Below are positions 37,234-46,230 of a stretch of 64,000 bases of DNA, piece after piece. Position 1 is the first letter of the stretch; every line of letters starts with the position of its first letter. The DNA comes from DATFDN01 sp963767645 (GTDB lineage: Bacteria > Pseudomonadota > Alphaproteobacteria > Acetobacterales > Acetobacteraceae). The position numbers and the translations under genes are program-made. Under the pieces are notes generated by a model. That model saw only the letters and a program-made list of their open reading frames with translations. It was not told the DNA's origin and ran no database searches. The stretch is taken from the NCBI GenBank assembly GCA_963767645.1, contig CAVYEW010000001.1, positions 1-64,000 of the forward strand. The letters are read 5' to 3'.

Positions 37234-38321
37234 GCTCGCAGATCGAGGTCAGCGACCTCGTCGTGGCGTATGGCGCGGTGCGGGCGGTGGACGGGGTGAG
37301 CTTCAGCGTCGCGCGCGGCGAGGTCGTGACCCTGCTCGGCCCCTCGGGCTGCGGCAAGACCACCACCTTGCGCACGATTGCCGGGTTGGAGCGCCCGTCC
37401 TCCGGCGTGATCCGGCTTGACGGCAACACGGTTTATTCCTCGGCGGAGCGCCGCGACGTGCCGACCGAGCAGCGCGGCATCTCCATGGTGTTCCAGTCCT
37501 ACGCCATCTGGCCGCACATGACGGTCTCCGAGAACGTCGCCTATGGCCTGCGGGTGCGGCGCCAGGGCCGGGCCGAGATCGAGGCGGGCGTGCGCCGGGC
37601 GCTCGATCTGGTGCAGATGCAGCGCCTTGCCGACCGGCCCGCCGCACGTCTCTCGGGCGGCCAGCAGCAGCGGGTCGCGCTGGCCCGCGCCATCGCCTTC
37701 TCCCCGAGCGTGATCCTGTTCGACGAGCCGCTGTCCAATCTTGACGCCAAGCTGCGCGCCGAGATGCGGATGGAATTGCGCGAGCTGCAACAAAGGCTCG
37801 GCATCACCTCGGTCTATGTCACGCACGACCAGGAAGAGGCGCTGGCGATCTCCGACCGGGTGATCGTGATGAACGCCGGCCGGATCGAGCAGATCGGCTC
37901 GCCGGAGACGATCTACGACCGCCCGCGCAGCCGCTTTGTCGCCGATTTCGTGGGATCGGCGAACCTGATCGCCGGGCGCGTGCGCGGCGGCGTGATTGCG
38001 GACGGGATCGTGTCCTTCGAAGCCGAGGGCGGGACCATGCTGCAAGTCGCCGCTCCCTTTGGCCTGCCCGGCGCCAACGCCACGGTGGCCCTGCGGACAG
38101 CCTATATCGCGATCAACGCCCTGCGCCCCGCCAGCTCCGCCAACGTCGTGCCGGGACGGATTCACCGGCGGATGTTCCACGGTGACTTCATTCAATACGT
38201 CGTCGACTGGCCGCCCGGCCAGCTTATTGTCCGCCGCCCCCCGACCGAGCTCTTCGACGAAGCCAGTCCCGTGACCGTGTCATTCGCTCCCGAACGCTGC
38301 GTGCTGCTGGCCGGAAGCTGA
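37230..38321 (+). CDS. ABC transporter ATP-binding protein, FbpC/PotA type
   Basis: 363-residue ATPase of the importer. Walker A GPSGCGKTTT, Q-loop VFQSYAIWPHMTV, signature LSGGQQQR, Walker B VILFDEPLSNLD and the H-loop VTHDQEEA are all intact. The C-terminal 110 residues form a TOBE-like regulatory domain. ATG 37230 overlaps the permease stop. This completes an SBP-permease-ATPase importer co-transcribed with two amidohydrolases. Confidence 0.95.
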   Translation: MSSQIEVSDLVVAYGAVRAVDGVSFSVARGEVVTLLGPSGCGKTTTLRTIAGLERPSSGVIRLDGNTVYSSAERRDVPTEQRGISMVFQSYAIWPHMTVSENVAYGLRVRRQGRAEIEAGVRRALDLVQMQRLADRPAARLSGGQQQRVALARAIAFSPSVILFDEPLSNLDAKLRAEMRMELRELQQRLGITSVYVTHDQEEALAISDRVIVMNAGRIEQIGSPETIYDRPRSRFVADFVGSANLIAGRVRGGVIADGIVSFEAEGGTMLQVAAPFGLPGANATVALRTAYIAINALRPASSANVVPGRIHRRMFHGDFIQYVVDWPPGQLIVRRPPTELFDEASPVTVSFAPERCVLLAGS

Positions 38322-38479
38322 TTTCGGCCGGTGCAGTCTCTCAGTTGTGAAAGCCGGGCGCGTTCGCGGCAGCTGAGTTCATTTGAAAGAGGTTCTCGGG
38401 AAGGCGCAGTCTCCGCGTGGTTGGCAGGCCGAATGCAGGAAAGATGCCAACTAAACTCCAAAATGGGGAGCAAACGGCC

Positions 38480-39388
38480 GTGACGGACCGGACCTGGACG
38501 GGCGCTGAGAACAATAGCGCCGGCAACCCAAACAACTGGTCGCCGACCGGCGTGCCGGTGCCGGGCGACACGCTCGCTATGCCGGGCGGCACGATGAATA
38601 TCCGCGACAACGATCTCGCCGGAGACACCTTGGTATTCGGTACGGGTCAGACGCCCGCGACGACGACGCTGACGTCCGTAACGGCGACGCTGAACCTGTC
38701 ACATCAGGCCAATGTGGCGCTGGACGTGCCGCAATACGCCAGTGATCAGGTCACGATCAACGTTAAGGGTTCCGATACGCTGAACGTCCATACGGATTAC
38801 CCTAGTGGTGGTCTTTTCACGGTGAATCTGGCCGATCATGCGACCTTGACTGGCGCCTTCAGCATAGTTTTCAGCTCTTTGGACATGGAGGGTGGCCCTG
38901 GCTCGCGCTTGGTGAGTAGCGGCTCCAGCATGATCGCAGGCAGCAGCGCTAAATTCGATACCAGCGTGGTTGGCAAAGGAACGTTCACGGTTAGCTCTGT
39001 TCAATCAAGGATTGGACAGCTAGAATTTGGTGATTCCGTCTCGTATGGCCAAAACATGACTGTGATAGGAGACTTGGGGCGCTACCGCATTTCTCAAATT
39101 CAGATCGACCGGCCCGATGAATTCAAAGGCGCAGTTGGACTAGGGGTGTTTGGCGAGGTTGATCTAGTCGGCTTGACCAACGCCGATAGCTATCAGCTAA
39201 AGAACGACATCTTGTCGATCTACTCTGGCTGCAACGTGATCGATACGCTTCGTCTGACAACTCCACCGCCGCAGTTTTCTTCCGCGGGATCGAGCCTCGG
39301 CGTCACGGTCTCCCGGACATCGACCGGCCTCGCCATCGATCGGGGACCGACTCCCTTTGGCAGCACGCCGCTGCCCGTGCATTCGTGA
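38480..39388 (+). CDS. Hypothetical secreted-like beta-rich protein, first of a tandem pair
   Basis: 302 residues from a GTG start with GGGGAG upstream, chosen because it aligns with the ATG of the downstream paralog; an ATG at 38417 would add 21 unrelated residues. It opens TDRTWTGAENNSAGNPNNW followed by SPTGVPVPGDT, a pattern known at the start of extracellular beta-helix modules. It is rich in Gly, Ser, Thr, Asn and Val and has few charged residues. No signal peptide, membrane segment or catalytic motif is seen. I do not recognise a function; an adhesin or matrix protein exported by a type I route is a guess from composition and neighbours. Confidence 0.75.
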   Translation: MTDRTWTGAENNSAGNPNNWSPTGVPVPGDTLAMPGGTMNIRDNDLAGDTLVFGTGQTPATTTLTSVTATLNLSHQANVALDVPQYASDQVTINVKGSDTLNVHTDYPSGGLFTVNLADHATLTGAFSIVFSSLDMEGGPGSRLVSSGSSMIAGSSAKFDTSVVGKGTFTVSSVQSRIGQLEFGDSVSYGQNMTVIGDLGRYRISQIQIDRPDEFKGAVGLGVFGEVDLVGLTNADSYQLKNDILSIYSGCNVIDTLRLTTPPPQFSSAGSSLGVTVSRTSTGLAIDRGPTPFGSTPLPVHS

Positions 39389-39489
39389 AGCACCGATCGA
39401 AAGATGCTGCAGCGACAATGAATCTCGCGCGCGGTCCGGCACCAGAACAACGCGAACAGGGAGCCGTCGAGTAAAAGGAAGGAACTGTC

Positions 39490-40380
39490 ATGGCAGACAG
39501 AACATGGGTTGGAAGTGCAAACAACAACGCTCGCAACCCGAACAGCTGGTCGCCGACCGGAGTGCCGCAGCCTGGCGACACGCTGACGATGCCGAGCGGA
39601 ACCATGAATATCCGCGACAACAATCTCGCCGGGGACACCCTGGTAATCGGACAGCAATTCGCCTCTGCAACGGCGACACTGAACCTGTCACACCATGCCA
39701 GCTTATCGTTGGATGCACCCGTATCCTCAAGTGACCAAGTCACCGTCAATGTCGAGGGATCCGGCACGCTGAACGCACATAACGAGTTCCCGAGCGGTCT
39801 AGGGTTGACCGTCAATCTGGCTGACCACGCTCGTCTGACCGGCGCCTTCAACCTGGCTTTCGGCGGTTTGGATATCGAGGGCGGACCCGGCTCCCGCCTA
39901 GTCAACAACGGGTCCAGCTTCTTCGAAGGCAGCTCCGCCAAGCTTGACACCCGGGTGAAAGGCCATGGGAACTTCGCGGTGGGCACCGCTCAATCTGTGG
40001 GCGGACGGCTGGAGTTCGGCGATTCCGTCTCGTGCGGCCAAAGTGTGAGCGTGAGCGGAGACCCGTTTCGCGACGCCGTTTCCCATGTCCAGATTGATCA
40101 GCCCGGCGCGTTCAAGGGCGCTGTCGCGCTAGGGGTGTTCGGCGAAGTCGATCTCCAGGGACTGGCCAATGCCGACAGCTACACGTTCCAGAACGACATG
40201 CTCTCGATCTACTCCGGGAATACTGTGCTCGACACGCTTCGCCTGACAACCCCACCGCTTCCCAACGGGCTTCCCAGCGGTCCGAACTTCGACCTCGCGG
40301 TCTTCCAGACCTCAGCCGGCGTTGCCATTGATCGGGGCGGCGTTCCCTTCCAAGGCACGATGCTGCCCGCCCACGTGTAG
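39490..40380 (+). CDS. Hypothetical secreted-like beta-rich protein, second of a tandem pair
   Basis: 296-residue paralog of the preceding protein, with AAGGAAGGA upstream of ATG 39490. Long stretches are shared: NIRDN[DN]LAGDTLV, LTGAF, EGGPGSRLV, LEFGDSVS, GVFGEVDL and LDTLRLTTPP. The divergence is spread along the length, so the duplication is not recent, yet local order is preserved. The same absence of signal peptide and motifs applies. It ends five bases before the convergent glycosyltransferase stop. Confidence 0.78.
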   Translation: MADRTWVGSANNNARNPNSWSPTGVPQPGDTLTMPSGTMNIRDNNLAGDTLVIGQQFASATATLNLSHHASLSLDAPVSSSDQVTVNVEGSGTLNAHNEFPSGLGLTVNLADHARLTGAFNLAFGGLDIEGGPGSRLVNNGSSFFEGSSAKLDTRVKGHGNFAVGTAQSVGGRLEFGDSVSCGQSVSVSGDPFRDAVSHVQIDQPGAFKGAVALGVFGEVDLQGLANADSYTFQNDMLSIYSGNTVLDTLRLTTPPLPNGLPSGPNFDLAVFQTSAGVAIDRGGVPFQGTMLPAHV

Positions 40381-40384
40381 CCGC

Positions 40385-42403
40385 TCAGGGTCGAGCGGCC
40401 TTCTCCGACACCGCTTCGGCCCGGATTTGCGCCAGACGCTCCGCCATGCGGCGCCCCGCCGCTTCCAGCGAGAGCGTCCGGCGCAGTTCCGTCCTCGCCG
40501 CGGCGCCGAGGTCGCGCGCGCGGGCGCGGTCCTGGACCACCTCGCGCATCAGCCGCGCGGCGTGCTCCACCGACGGCTCGGCCCAGCGCGACCCCGCCTT
40601 GTACGGCAATGCGTCCCTGTCCAGCCTGACGAGATCAAAGTCCACCAACAGACTGTTCCCGGGGTGCATAAAATCGGTGTTGCCGGAATAGTTGGTCGCA
40701 ATCACCGGCTTGCCGAGCAGCATGGCCTCCGCCATGGTCAGGCCGAAGCCCTCGCTCCGGTGCAGCGACACGTAGCAATCGCAGGCTTCCATCAGGGCCA
40801 GAGTGTCCTCGCGGGTGAACACCGCGTCGATGATCCTGATGCCGCCGCCCTCCGCGGCGCCGCGCATCTCCTGGACCAGCGTTTTGTGCCGGTCGCCAAA
40901 GGAAGTCTTGAGCACAAGAGCAACGGAGGGGTCCGAGCCGAACGCGCGTCGGAACGCGCGGATGAGGCCGAGCGGGTTCTTGCGCTCCATGCTGCTCATC
41001 ATGTGGAACACGAAGAGGAACACGAAGGTGGAGTCGGACAACCCGAAACGGCTGCGCGGGCGCGGCGTGAACGGAGGCAATTCGATGCCCGGCGGTATCG
41101 CAAACACCGGGACGCGGAATCGCGCCTTCAGCGCCTCCGCCACGAAGCCCGACGCGGTCCACAACTCGTCCACCTCGGCTTGCTGGCGCAGCCACAAGTC
41201 CGGAACCGATTCAAGCTCCCAATACCAATACCCGATCCGGTGCGTGCGCGGCCGGCGCTCGCTCAGTCCTGCCTTCACATAGGCCTTGTCGAACAGAGGC
41301 TCGGGCTGGACATGCAGGATCGTGGCATCATAGCATTCGAAACCGCCATACGCGGCGTGGTGCGGCTCGTCACCGTCGCGATCGACGGTGATGTCGCGCA
41401 ACTCCATGGCGGTTCCGACGCGCCGAAAGCCTTCGACCATCGCTTCGACGGAGGTGCGCAGACCGGACGGGTAGCAGAAATGGCCGATGACGTTCACCCC
41501 GCCTTCGGCCAGCTCGCGAGCGGTGCTCGAAAGGTCGAGCCCCGCGCACCAAGCCTGCGCCGCCGTGGGCACATCCGCTTGCGGCGTCGCCAACCATCGC
41601 AGGAAGCGCTCTGCCTGGGCCGTGGACTCGAACGGCCGGTCGTGCTCGCGCTGCCAGAATTCCCGCCTCGCGTACGCCAGACGGATCTGCTGTGCCGGCG
41701 TCAGCTCCGCCTTCCATGCGGCCGGATCAAGCCAGCTTGCCTCCAACCCATATGTCGCGCGAAGCCACGCGGCAAGTTCGTCTCGGCCGAACACCGTCAG
41801 GCCATCGGGCACTGCGCGCTGCCACTCCGGCATGAAACGATAGGTGCGGACCAGCTCCGCCGCCGTATTTTCCATCGATTCGATTGCGAACCACCAGATC
41901 GCCTCAGGGCGCAGCCCGTGCTCCTTGGCGCCGTGCCGGAACAGCCAGCCGATGAACTCGGGCCACCCGGCTGGCGTCAGACCGAGCGGGAAATTGGCCC
42001 TGAGATCCTCCCGCACAGTGAAGGCGTGACGGACGCCCCCGCCGAGATCGCTGCGGAACGCCAGCGCGATAGCCCTGCGGGAACGCGGACTGAGCCGAGG
42101 TCCGAAAATGCTGTCGCGGGTGAGAAAGCGCGCGAACCCGCCGGATGCGCCCGCCGACAGCGCATGCGGGAACCGCTTCCGCAGCTGCGGGCGGGCACGG
42201 AGGAGATCGATGCAATACCGGGCCGCCGACCAGACATCGCCGACAAGGCCGGGGTATTGCGGCGTCCACAGCGCGCGCCGCGGTTCCAGCCCCCAGATCT
42301 CGGTCAACCGATGAAGGTCGTACGGGTCGGGCATGACCGACGCCGTGCGCGCGTGCCGGGCACTGCGCCAGGCCGCGATCCCGTGCATGACGGAGCGTGT
42401 CAT
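40385..42403 (-). CDS. Large GT4-type glycosyltransferase
   Basis: 672 residues from the ATG at 42403, which lies 13 bases after the rmd stop; upstream and downstream in-frame ATGs (42469, 42331) are possible. The C-terminal half is a GT-B enzyme: VINVIGHFCYPSGL-like donor-domain start, FLFVFHMMSSMERKNPLGLI, and the EGFGLTMAEAMLLGKPVIA nucleotide-sugar motif. The N-terminal 300 residues are unlike standard GT4 and include repeated W/R-rich helices. Position behind rmd and gmd suggests it transfers GDP-6-deoxymannose-derived sugar to a surface polysaccharide. Specificity is inferred. Confidence 0.82.
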   Translation of the reverse strand: MTRSVMHGIAAWRSARHARTASVMPDPYDLHRLTEIWGLEPRRALWTPQYPGLVGDVWSAARYCIDLLRARPQLRKRFPHALSAGASGGFARFLTRDSIFGPRLSPRSRRAIALAFRSDLGGGVRHAFTVREDLRANFPLGLTPAGWPEFIGWLFRHGAKEHGLRPEAIWWFAIESMENTAAELVRTYRFMPEWQRAVPDGLTVFGRDELAAWLRATYGLEASWLDPAAWKAELTPAQQIRLAYARREFWQREHDRPFESTAQAERFLRWLATPQADVPTAAQAWCAGLDLSSTARELAEGGVNVIGHFCYPSGLRTSVEAMVEGFRRVGTAMELRDITVDRDGDEPHHAAYGGFECYDATILHVQPEPLFDKAYVKAGLSERRPRTHRIGYWYWELESVPDLWLRQQAEVDELWTASGFVAEALKARFRVPVFAIPPGIELPPFTPRPRSRFGLSDSTFVFLFVFHMMSSMERKNPLGLIRAFRRAFGSDPSVALVLKTSFGDRHKTLVQEMRGAAEGGGIRIIDAVFTREDTLALMEACDCYVSLHRSEGFGLTMAEAMLLGKPVIATNYSGNTDFMHPGNSLLVDFDLVRLDRDALPYKAGSRWAEPSVEHAARLMREVVQDRARARDLGAAARTELRRTLSLEAAGRRMAERLAQIRAEAVSEKAARP

Positions 42404-42416
42404 TCGGTTCGGGCCA

Positions 42417-43361
42417 TCAAGCGTCGTGTTCCGTGGCGATCCGGGTACGCCAGTCGTCGAGAACGTCACGCAAGGTGCGCTCCCATGGGATCGCCGGCGC
42501 CCAGGCCAGCGCGGAGCGCGCGGCCGAGGCGTCGCCGCACGCCACGGCGATTTCCGCGGACCGCACCAGCGACTCGCCTGTGGCGACCTCGGCCGCCACG
42601 CCCGCCATCTCCAGCAGCTCCTGGAGAATGTCGCCGATACGCCGCGACAGGCCCGATGCGATGTTCAGGATGACGCCAGGCGACAATGACTCCGCCCGCT
42701 GCAGGCAGGCGACATACGCGGCGCATACATCGCGGACATCGAGGAAGTCGCGACGCGGCTCCAGCGCGCCGACCTGAAGGCGGGGCGGCTGACGGCCGGC
42801 GGCGATCCGCGCGATCTGTCGGGCAAAGGCCGGCACGACGAACTCGGCGGTCTGGCCAGGCCCGGTGTGGTTGAAGGGCCGAAGCCGGATGCAGCGCAGC
42901 CCCTCGGCTGCCAGCGCGCCGATCGCGAGATCGGCGGCGGCCTTGGTGGCGGCATAGGTGCTGGTCGGCGCGAGCGGCACACGCTCACTCACCATCGCAT
43001 CGGAGATCAGCGAACGGCCATAGGCGTCGGCGCTGGATGCATAGATGAGCAGGCACTCCGGGGCCTCCTGAAGCAACGCCTCCGCCAGCGCCAGCGTCCC
43101 GTACAGGTTCACCTGCCAGGCGCGGGCGGGATCGGCGCGCGCCTGACCCACGGCGGAGATCGCCGCGAGGTGGATGCACGCTTCCGGGCGCACCTGCTGC
43201 ACAAGGCTGCGGACCGCGTTGGCCTCAGTAATCTCAAGCGGCACTCCCTGGTTGCCGCACAGGACGAGCTCGGCATCGGGAAACGCCGAGGCGAGACGGG
43301 GCGCCAGATGATGGCCGACGAATCCCGAAGCCCCGGTCACAAGGATGCGGCGTGGGATCAT
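42417..43361 (-). CDS. rmd: NAD(P)-dependent epimerase, probable GDP-4-keto-6-deoxy-D-mannose reductase
   Basis: 314-residue short-chain dehydrogenase of the extended type. GxxGxxG is seen in VTGASGFVGHHL, and the catalytic Ser and Tyr-Lys are in SSADAYG and YAATKAA. FNHTGPGQTAEFVVPAF resembles Rmd. It lies 18 bases after gmd in the same operon, which makes reduction of the Gmd product to GDP-D-rhamnose the best guess. GDP-fucose synthase (Fcl) usually has a different C-terminal domain, but other keto-sugar reductases cannot be excluded. Confidence 0.83.
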   Translation of the reverse strand: MIPRRILVTGASGFVGHHLAPRLASAFPDAELVLCGNQGVPLEITEANAVRSLVQQVRPEACIHLAAISAVGQARADPARAWQVNLYGTLALAEALLQEAPECLLIYASSADAYGRSLISDAMVSERVPLAPTSTYAATKAAADLAIGALAAEGLRCIRLRPFNHTGPGQTAEFVVPAFARQIARIAAGRQPPRLQVGALEPRRDFLDVRDVCAAYVACLQRAESLSPGVILNIASGLSRRIGDILQELLEMAGVAAEVATGESLVRSAEIAVACGDASAARSALAWAPAIPWERTLRDVLDDWRTRIATEHDA

Positions 43362-43379
43362 GCCATCAATGCCTGAAGA

Positions 43380-44393
43380 TCAGGCCCGGAGGACGGCCTG
43401 GGTCGGCATGGACGCAACGGTCCGGGCACGATGGCGTGCCAGATCCGCCTCCACCATCTCCGCGATCATCTCTTCCAGCGTGATGCGCGGCTCCCATCCC
43501 AGCGTCCGCCGCGCCTTGGCCGGATCGCCTTGCAGCACATCCACCTCCGCCGGTCGCATCAGGTCGGGACTGACCCGAACGAACTCCTCGTAGTCGAGCC
43601 CGACATGCGCGAAGGCGGCGCGGCAGAACTCCCGGATGCTGACCGTGCGTCCGGTCGCGATCACGTAGTCATCGGGCGTGCTCTGCTGCAGCATGGACCA
43701 CATCGCGCGCACATAGTCGCGCGCGTGGCCCCAATCGCGCCGTGCTTCCAGGTTGCCGAGGAGCAAGGTTCGCGACAGACCCAACTTGATGCGAGCGACG
43801 CCATCGGTGATTTTGCGCGTGACGAATTCGATGCCGCGCAGCGGACTCTCGTGATTGAACAGAATGCCCGAGGAGGCGTGCAGCCCGAAACTCTCGCGGT
43901 AGTTCACGGTCATCCAGTGCGCGTACAGCTTCGCCACCCCATACGGGCTGCGCGGATAGAATGGCGTCCGCTCGCTTTGTATCGGGTCCTGGACCTTGCC
44001 GAACATCTCCGACGAGGACGCCTGGTAGAAGCGGGCCTCGGGCCGCACGATGCGCACCGCTTCCAGCACGTTGGCGGCGCCAAGCCCGGTGACGGCTCCG
44101 GTCAGCAGCGGCTGATGCCACGAAGCAGCTACGAAGCTTTGCGCGCCAAGATTGTAGACCTCGTCCGGCTTCGTCTGTTGGATCACACGGATGAGGCTGG
44201 ACAGATCCCCGAGGTTGCTTTCGACCAGCCGCACTCGATCGAGGATGCCGAGCCAACGCAACCGCTCCCCGATGATGTCGGCGGAAGCGGAGCGGCGCAG
44301 CACGCCAGTGATCTCATATCCCTTGCCGAGCAGGAACTCCGCCAGATAAGCGCCGTCCTGGCCGGTGATTCCTGTGATGACCGCTGAAGGCAT
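43380..44393 (-). CDS. gmd: GDP-mannose 4,6-dehydratase
   Basis: 337 residues, converting GDP-mannose to GDP-4-keto-6-deoxymannose. The cofactor loop is ITGITGQDGAYLAEFLL, the characteristic Gmd form; YNLGAQSFVAASW, SSSEMFGKVQ and PYGVAKLYAHWMT contain the catalytic residues, and NHESPLRGIEFVTRKI is diagnostic. It is first in the gmd-rmd-glycosyltransferase operon. Upstream is about 120 bases with no gene, presumably its promoter region. Confidence 0.96.
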   Translation of the reverse strand: MPSAVITGITGQDGAYLAEFLLGKGYEITGVLRRSASADIIGERLRWLGILDRVRLVESNLGDLSSLIRVIQQTKPDEVYNLGAQSFVAASWHQPLLTGAVTGLGAANVLEAVRIVRPEARFYQASSSEMFGKVQDPIQSERTPFYPRSPYGVAKLYAHWMTVNYRESFGLHASSGILFNHESPLRGIEFVTRKITDGVARIKLGLSRTLLLGNLEARRDWGHARDYVRAMWSMLQQSTPDDYVIATGRTVSIREFCRAAFAHVGLDYEEFVRVSPDLMRPAEVDVLQGDPAKARRTLGWEPRITLEEMIAEMVEADLARHRARTVASMPTQAVLRA

Positions 44394-44513
44394 GTACTGA
44401 ACCTGATGCAGAATGCCGAATCACAAAAGCGGCCGTCGCCGCCGGCCGCAGATACAGGATGAGAGGGTGCCTGTCCACGCGGCCAGAGGGGGAGGGTTTG
44501 CCGGCCGCCCAGC

Positions 44514-44999
44514 TCACTCCTGTCGCACCGTTGCCACCGGCGCGCCGGTGATTCGCTGCAACTCGGCCGCGCTGGTGCGGAATACGTGGCTCGGCGAACC
44601 TGCCGCTGCCCAGACCGGGTCAAGGGCGAGCAGATCCTCGTCCAGCAGCAGCAGCGGCGGCGTCAGATGGCCTATTGGCGCCACCCCGCCGATCGCGAAT
44701 CCCGTGGTCTCCCGCACCCAGTCGGCATCGGCCCGCGCCAGCTTCACACCCAACGCCGCTGCGGCGCGACTGGTCTCGATCCGGTTGGCGCCGGAAGTGA
44801 TGATGACCGCGGCCCGGCTTCCGGCCCGGAACACGATGGACTTGGCGATCTGCGCCACGGTGCAGCCCACCGCAGCGGCGGCGTCCGCAGCCGTGCGCGT
44901 GCCGGACGGGAACTCGGTGATCGTGTCGGGATGCCCGGCAGCGTGCAGCGCCGCGCGCACGCGCTCGACCGAGCCGCCGGCGGTGTCGGATGCGCCCAT
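44514..44999 (-). CDS. YbaK/prolyl-tRNA-associated editing domain protein
   Basis: 161-residue freestanding editing-domain protein that deacylates mischarged tRNAs. AQIAKSIVFRAG has the conserved lysine, and GFAIGGVAPIGH the GxxP loop of the active site. The length fits the ProX/YbaK-like subgroup, but the exact mischarged amino acid cannot be predicted. It is divergent from hemW with only 20 bases between starts, so their promoters lie inside or overlap each other's coding start. Confidence 0.9.
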   Translation of the reverse strand: MGASDTAGGSVERVRAALHAAGHPDTITEFPSGTRTAADAAAAVGCTVAQIAKSIVFRAGSRAAVIITSGANRIETSRAAAALGVKLARADADWVRETTGFAIGGVAPIGHLTPPLLLLDEDLLALDPVWAAAGSPSHVFRTSAAELQRITGAPVATVRQE

Positions 45000-45019
45000 G
45001 AAGCCTATCTCCTGGGGGA

Positions 45020-46168
45020 ATGGAACAGCTCGCCCTCTATATCCACTGGCCGTTTTGCCTCGCCAAGTGCCCCTATTGCGACTTCAACAGTCATGTGCGC
45101 GAGCGGATCGATCAGACCCGGTTCGGGGCCGCGCTCCGGGCCGAGCTTGCCTGGGAGGCAGCACGGCTCGGCCGCCGCCGACTCACCTCGATCTTTTTCG
45201 GGGGCGGCACTCCCAGCCTTATGGAGCCGGCCATCGCCGCCGCGCTGATCGACGATGCGGCGCGGCTGTTCGATGCCGCCTCCAACCTTGAAGTCACGCT
45301 GGAGGCCAACCCCACCAGCGTCGAGGCGGCGCGGCTCACGAAGTTCCGCGCCGCCGGGGTCAACCGTGTCTCGATCGGCGTCCAAAGCCTCGATCCCGAT
45401 GCCCTGCGGCTGCTCGGGCGGCAGCATTCGGGCGAGCAAGCCGTGGCGGCGCTGGAGGCCGCGCGCCGCATCTTCCCGCGGCTCTCCTTCGACCTCATCT
45501 ACGCGCGCCCCGGCCAGGGCGTGCGCGCGTGGCGCGCGGAGCTGCGCCAAGCACTTACCCTCGCTGCCGATCATCTTTCGCTTTACCAGCTGACGATCGA
45601 GCCCGGCACGCGCTTCGAGACGCTGCACCGGCGGGGCGAGATCGTGTTGCCTGATTCCGACACCGGCGCCGCGCTCTACGAGGCAACGGCGGAGGAGGCG
45701 GCGCGCTTCGGCCTGCTGGCCTACGAGGTGTCCAACTACGCCCGCCTCGGCTCGGAAAGCCGGCACAATCTCGCCTATTGGCGCTACCAGGACTACGCGG
45801 GAATCGGCCCCGGCGCGCATGGAAGGCTCAGCCTCGGCAACGTCCTGCTCGCCACGCGCCGGCACCGCGCGCCGGAACCCTGGGCGGCGTTGGTCGAACG
45901 CCAGGGTCACGGCAGCGCCGCCGAGGCGACGCTGGCGGCGGACGAGCGCGCACGCGAGATGCTGCTGATGGGTCTGCGGCTCGCCGAGGGAATCGACCCG
46001 GCCCGCTTCGAGCAACGTACGGGCATCGCACTCGCCGACGCACTTGACGCCGAGATCCTGTCGCGCGCCGTCGAAGCCGGATATCTGCACGCCGATCCGG
46101 GCCGGCTCCGCACCACCCCCGCCGGGCGCCTGCGGCTTGACGCACTGCTGGCGCAGCTCGTGCTCTGA
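45020..46168 (+). CDS. hemW: Radical SAM heme chaperone HemW
   Basis: 382-residue radical SAM protein related to HemN but acting as a heme chaperone. The cluster motif CxxxCxxC is Cys13, Cys17 and Cys20 in FCLAKCPYCDF. FFGGGTPSLM, VNRVSIGVQSLD and DLIYARPGQ follow, and HNLAYWRYQDYAGIGPGAHG is the HemW/HemN signature. The short N-terminus, lacking the extra HemN arm, supports HemW rather than oxygen-independent coproporphyrinogen oxidase. Confidence 0.93.
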   Translation: MEQLALYIHWPFCLAKCPYCDFNSHVRERIDQTRFGAALRAELAWEAARLGRRRLTSIFFGGGTPSLMEPAIAAALIDDAARLFDAASNLEVTLEANPTSVEAARLTKFRAAGVNRVSIGVQSLDPDALRLLGRQHSGEQAVAALEAARRIFPRLSFDLIYARPGQGVRAWRAELRQALTLAADHLSLYQLTIEPGTRFETLHRRGEIVLPDSDTGAALYEATAEEAARFGLLAYEVSNYARLGSESRHNLAYWRYQDYAGIGPGAHGRLSLGNVLLATRRHRAPEPWAALVERQGHGSAAEATLAADERAREMLLMGLRLAEGIDPARFEQRTGIALADALDAEILSRAVEAGYLHADPGRLRTTPAGRLRLDALLAQLVL

Positions 46169-46230
46169 AGTCGGTCGAGCGCGACGCCCGCGTTCACCTT
46201 CGCTCAACCTTGCCCCGGTAATCTGCGCTC

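Noticed and set aside
34442..38321. A dedicated ferric iron uptake system
   Set aside because: The class fits, but the expected tyrosine ligands are not evident and the operon begins with two amidohydrolases.
40322..42673. A 783-codon open frame on the plus strand opposite the glycosyltransferase
   Set aside because: It is the antisense of a gene with clear GT4 motifs, is Arg/His/Gln-rich and has no motif or ribosome-binding site. Such frames are common in GC-rich DNA.
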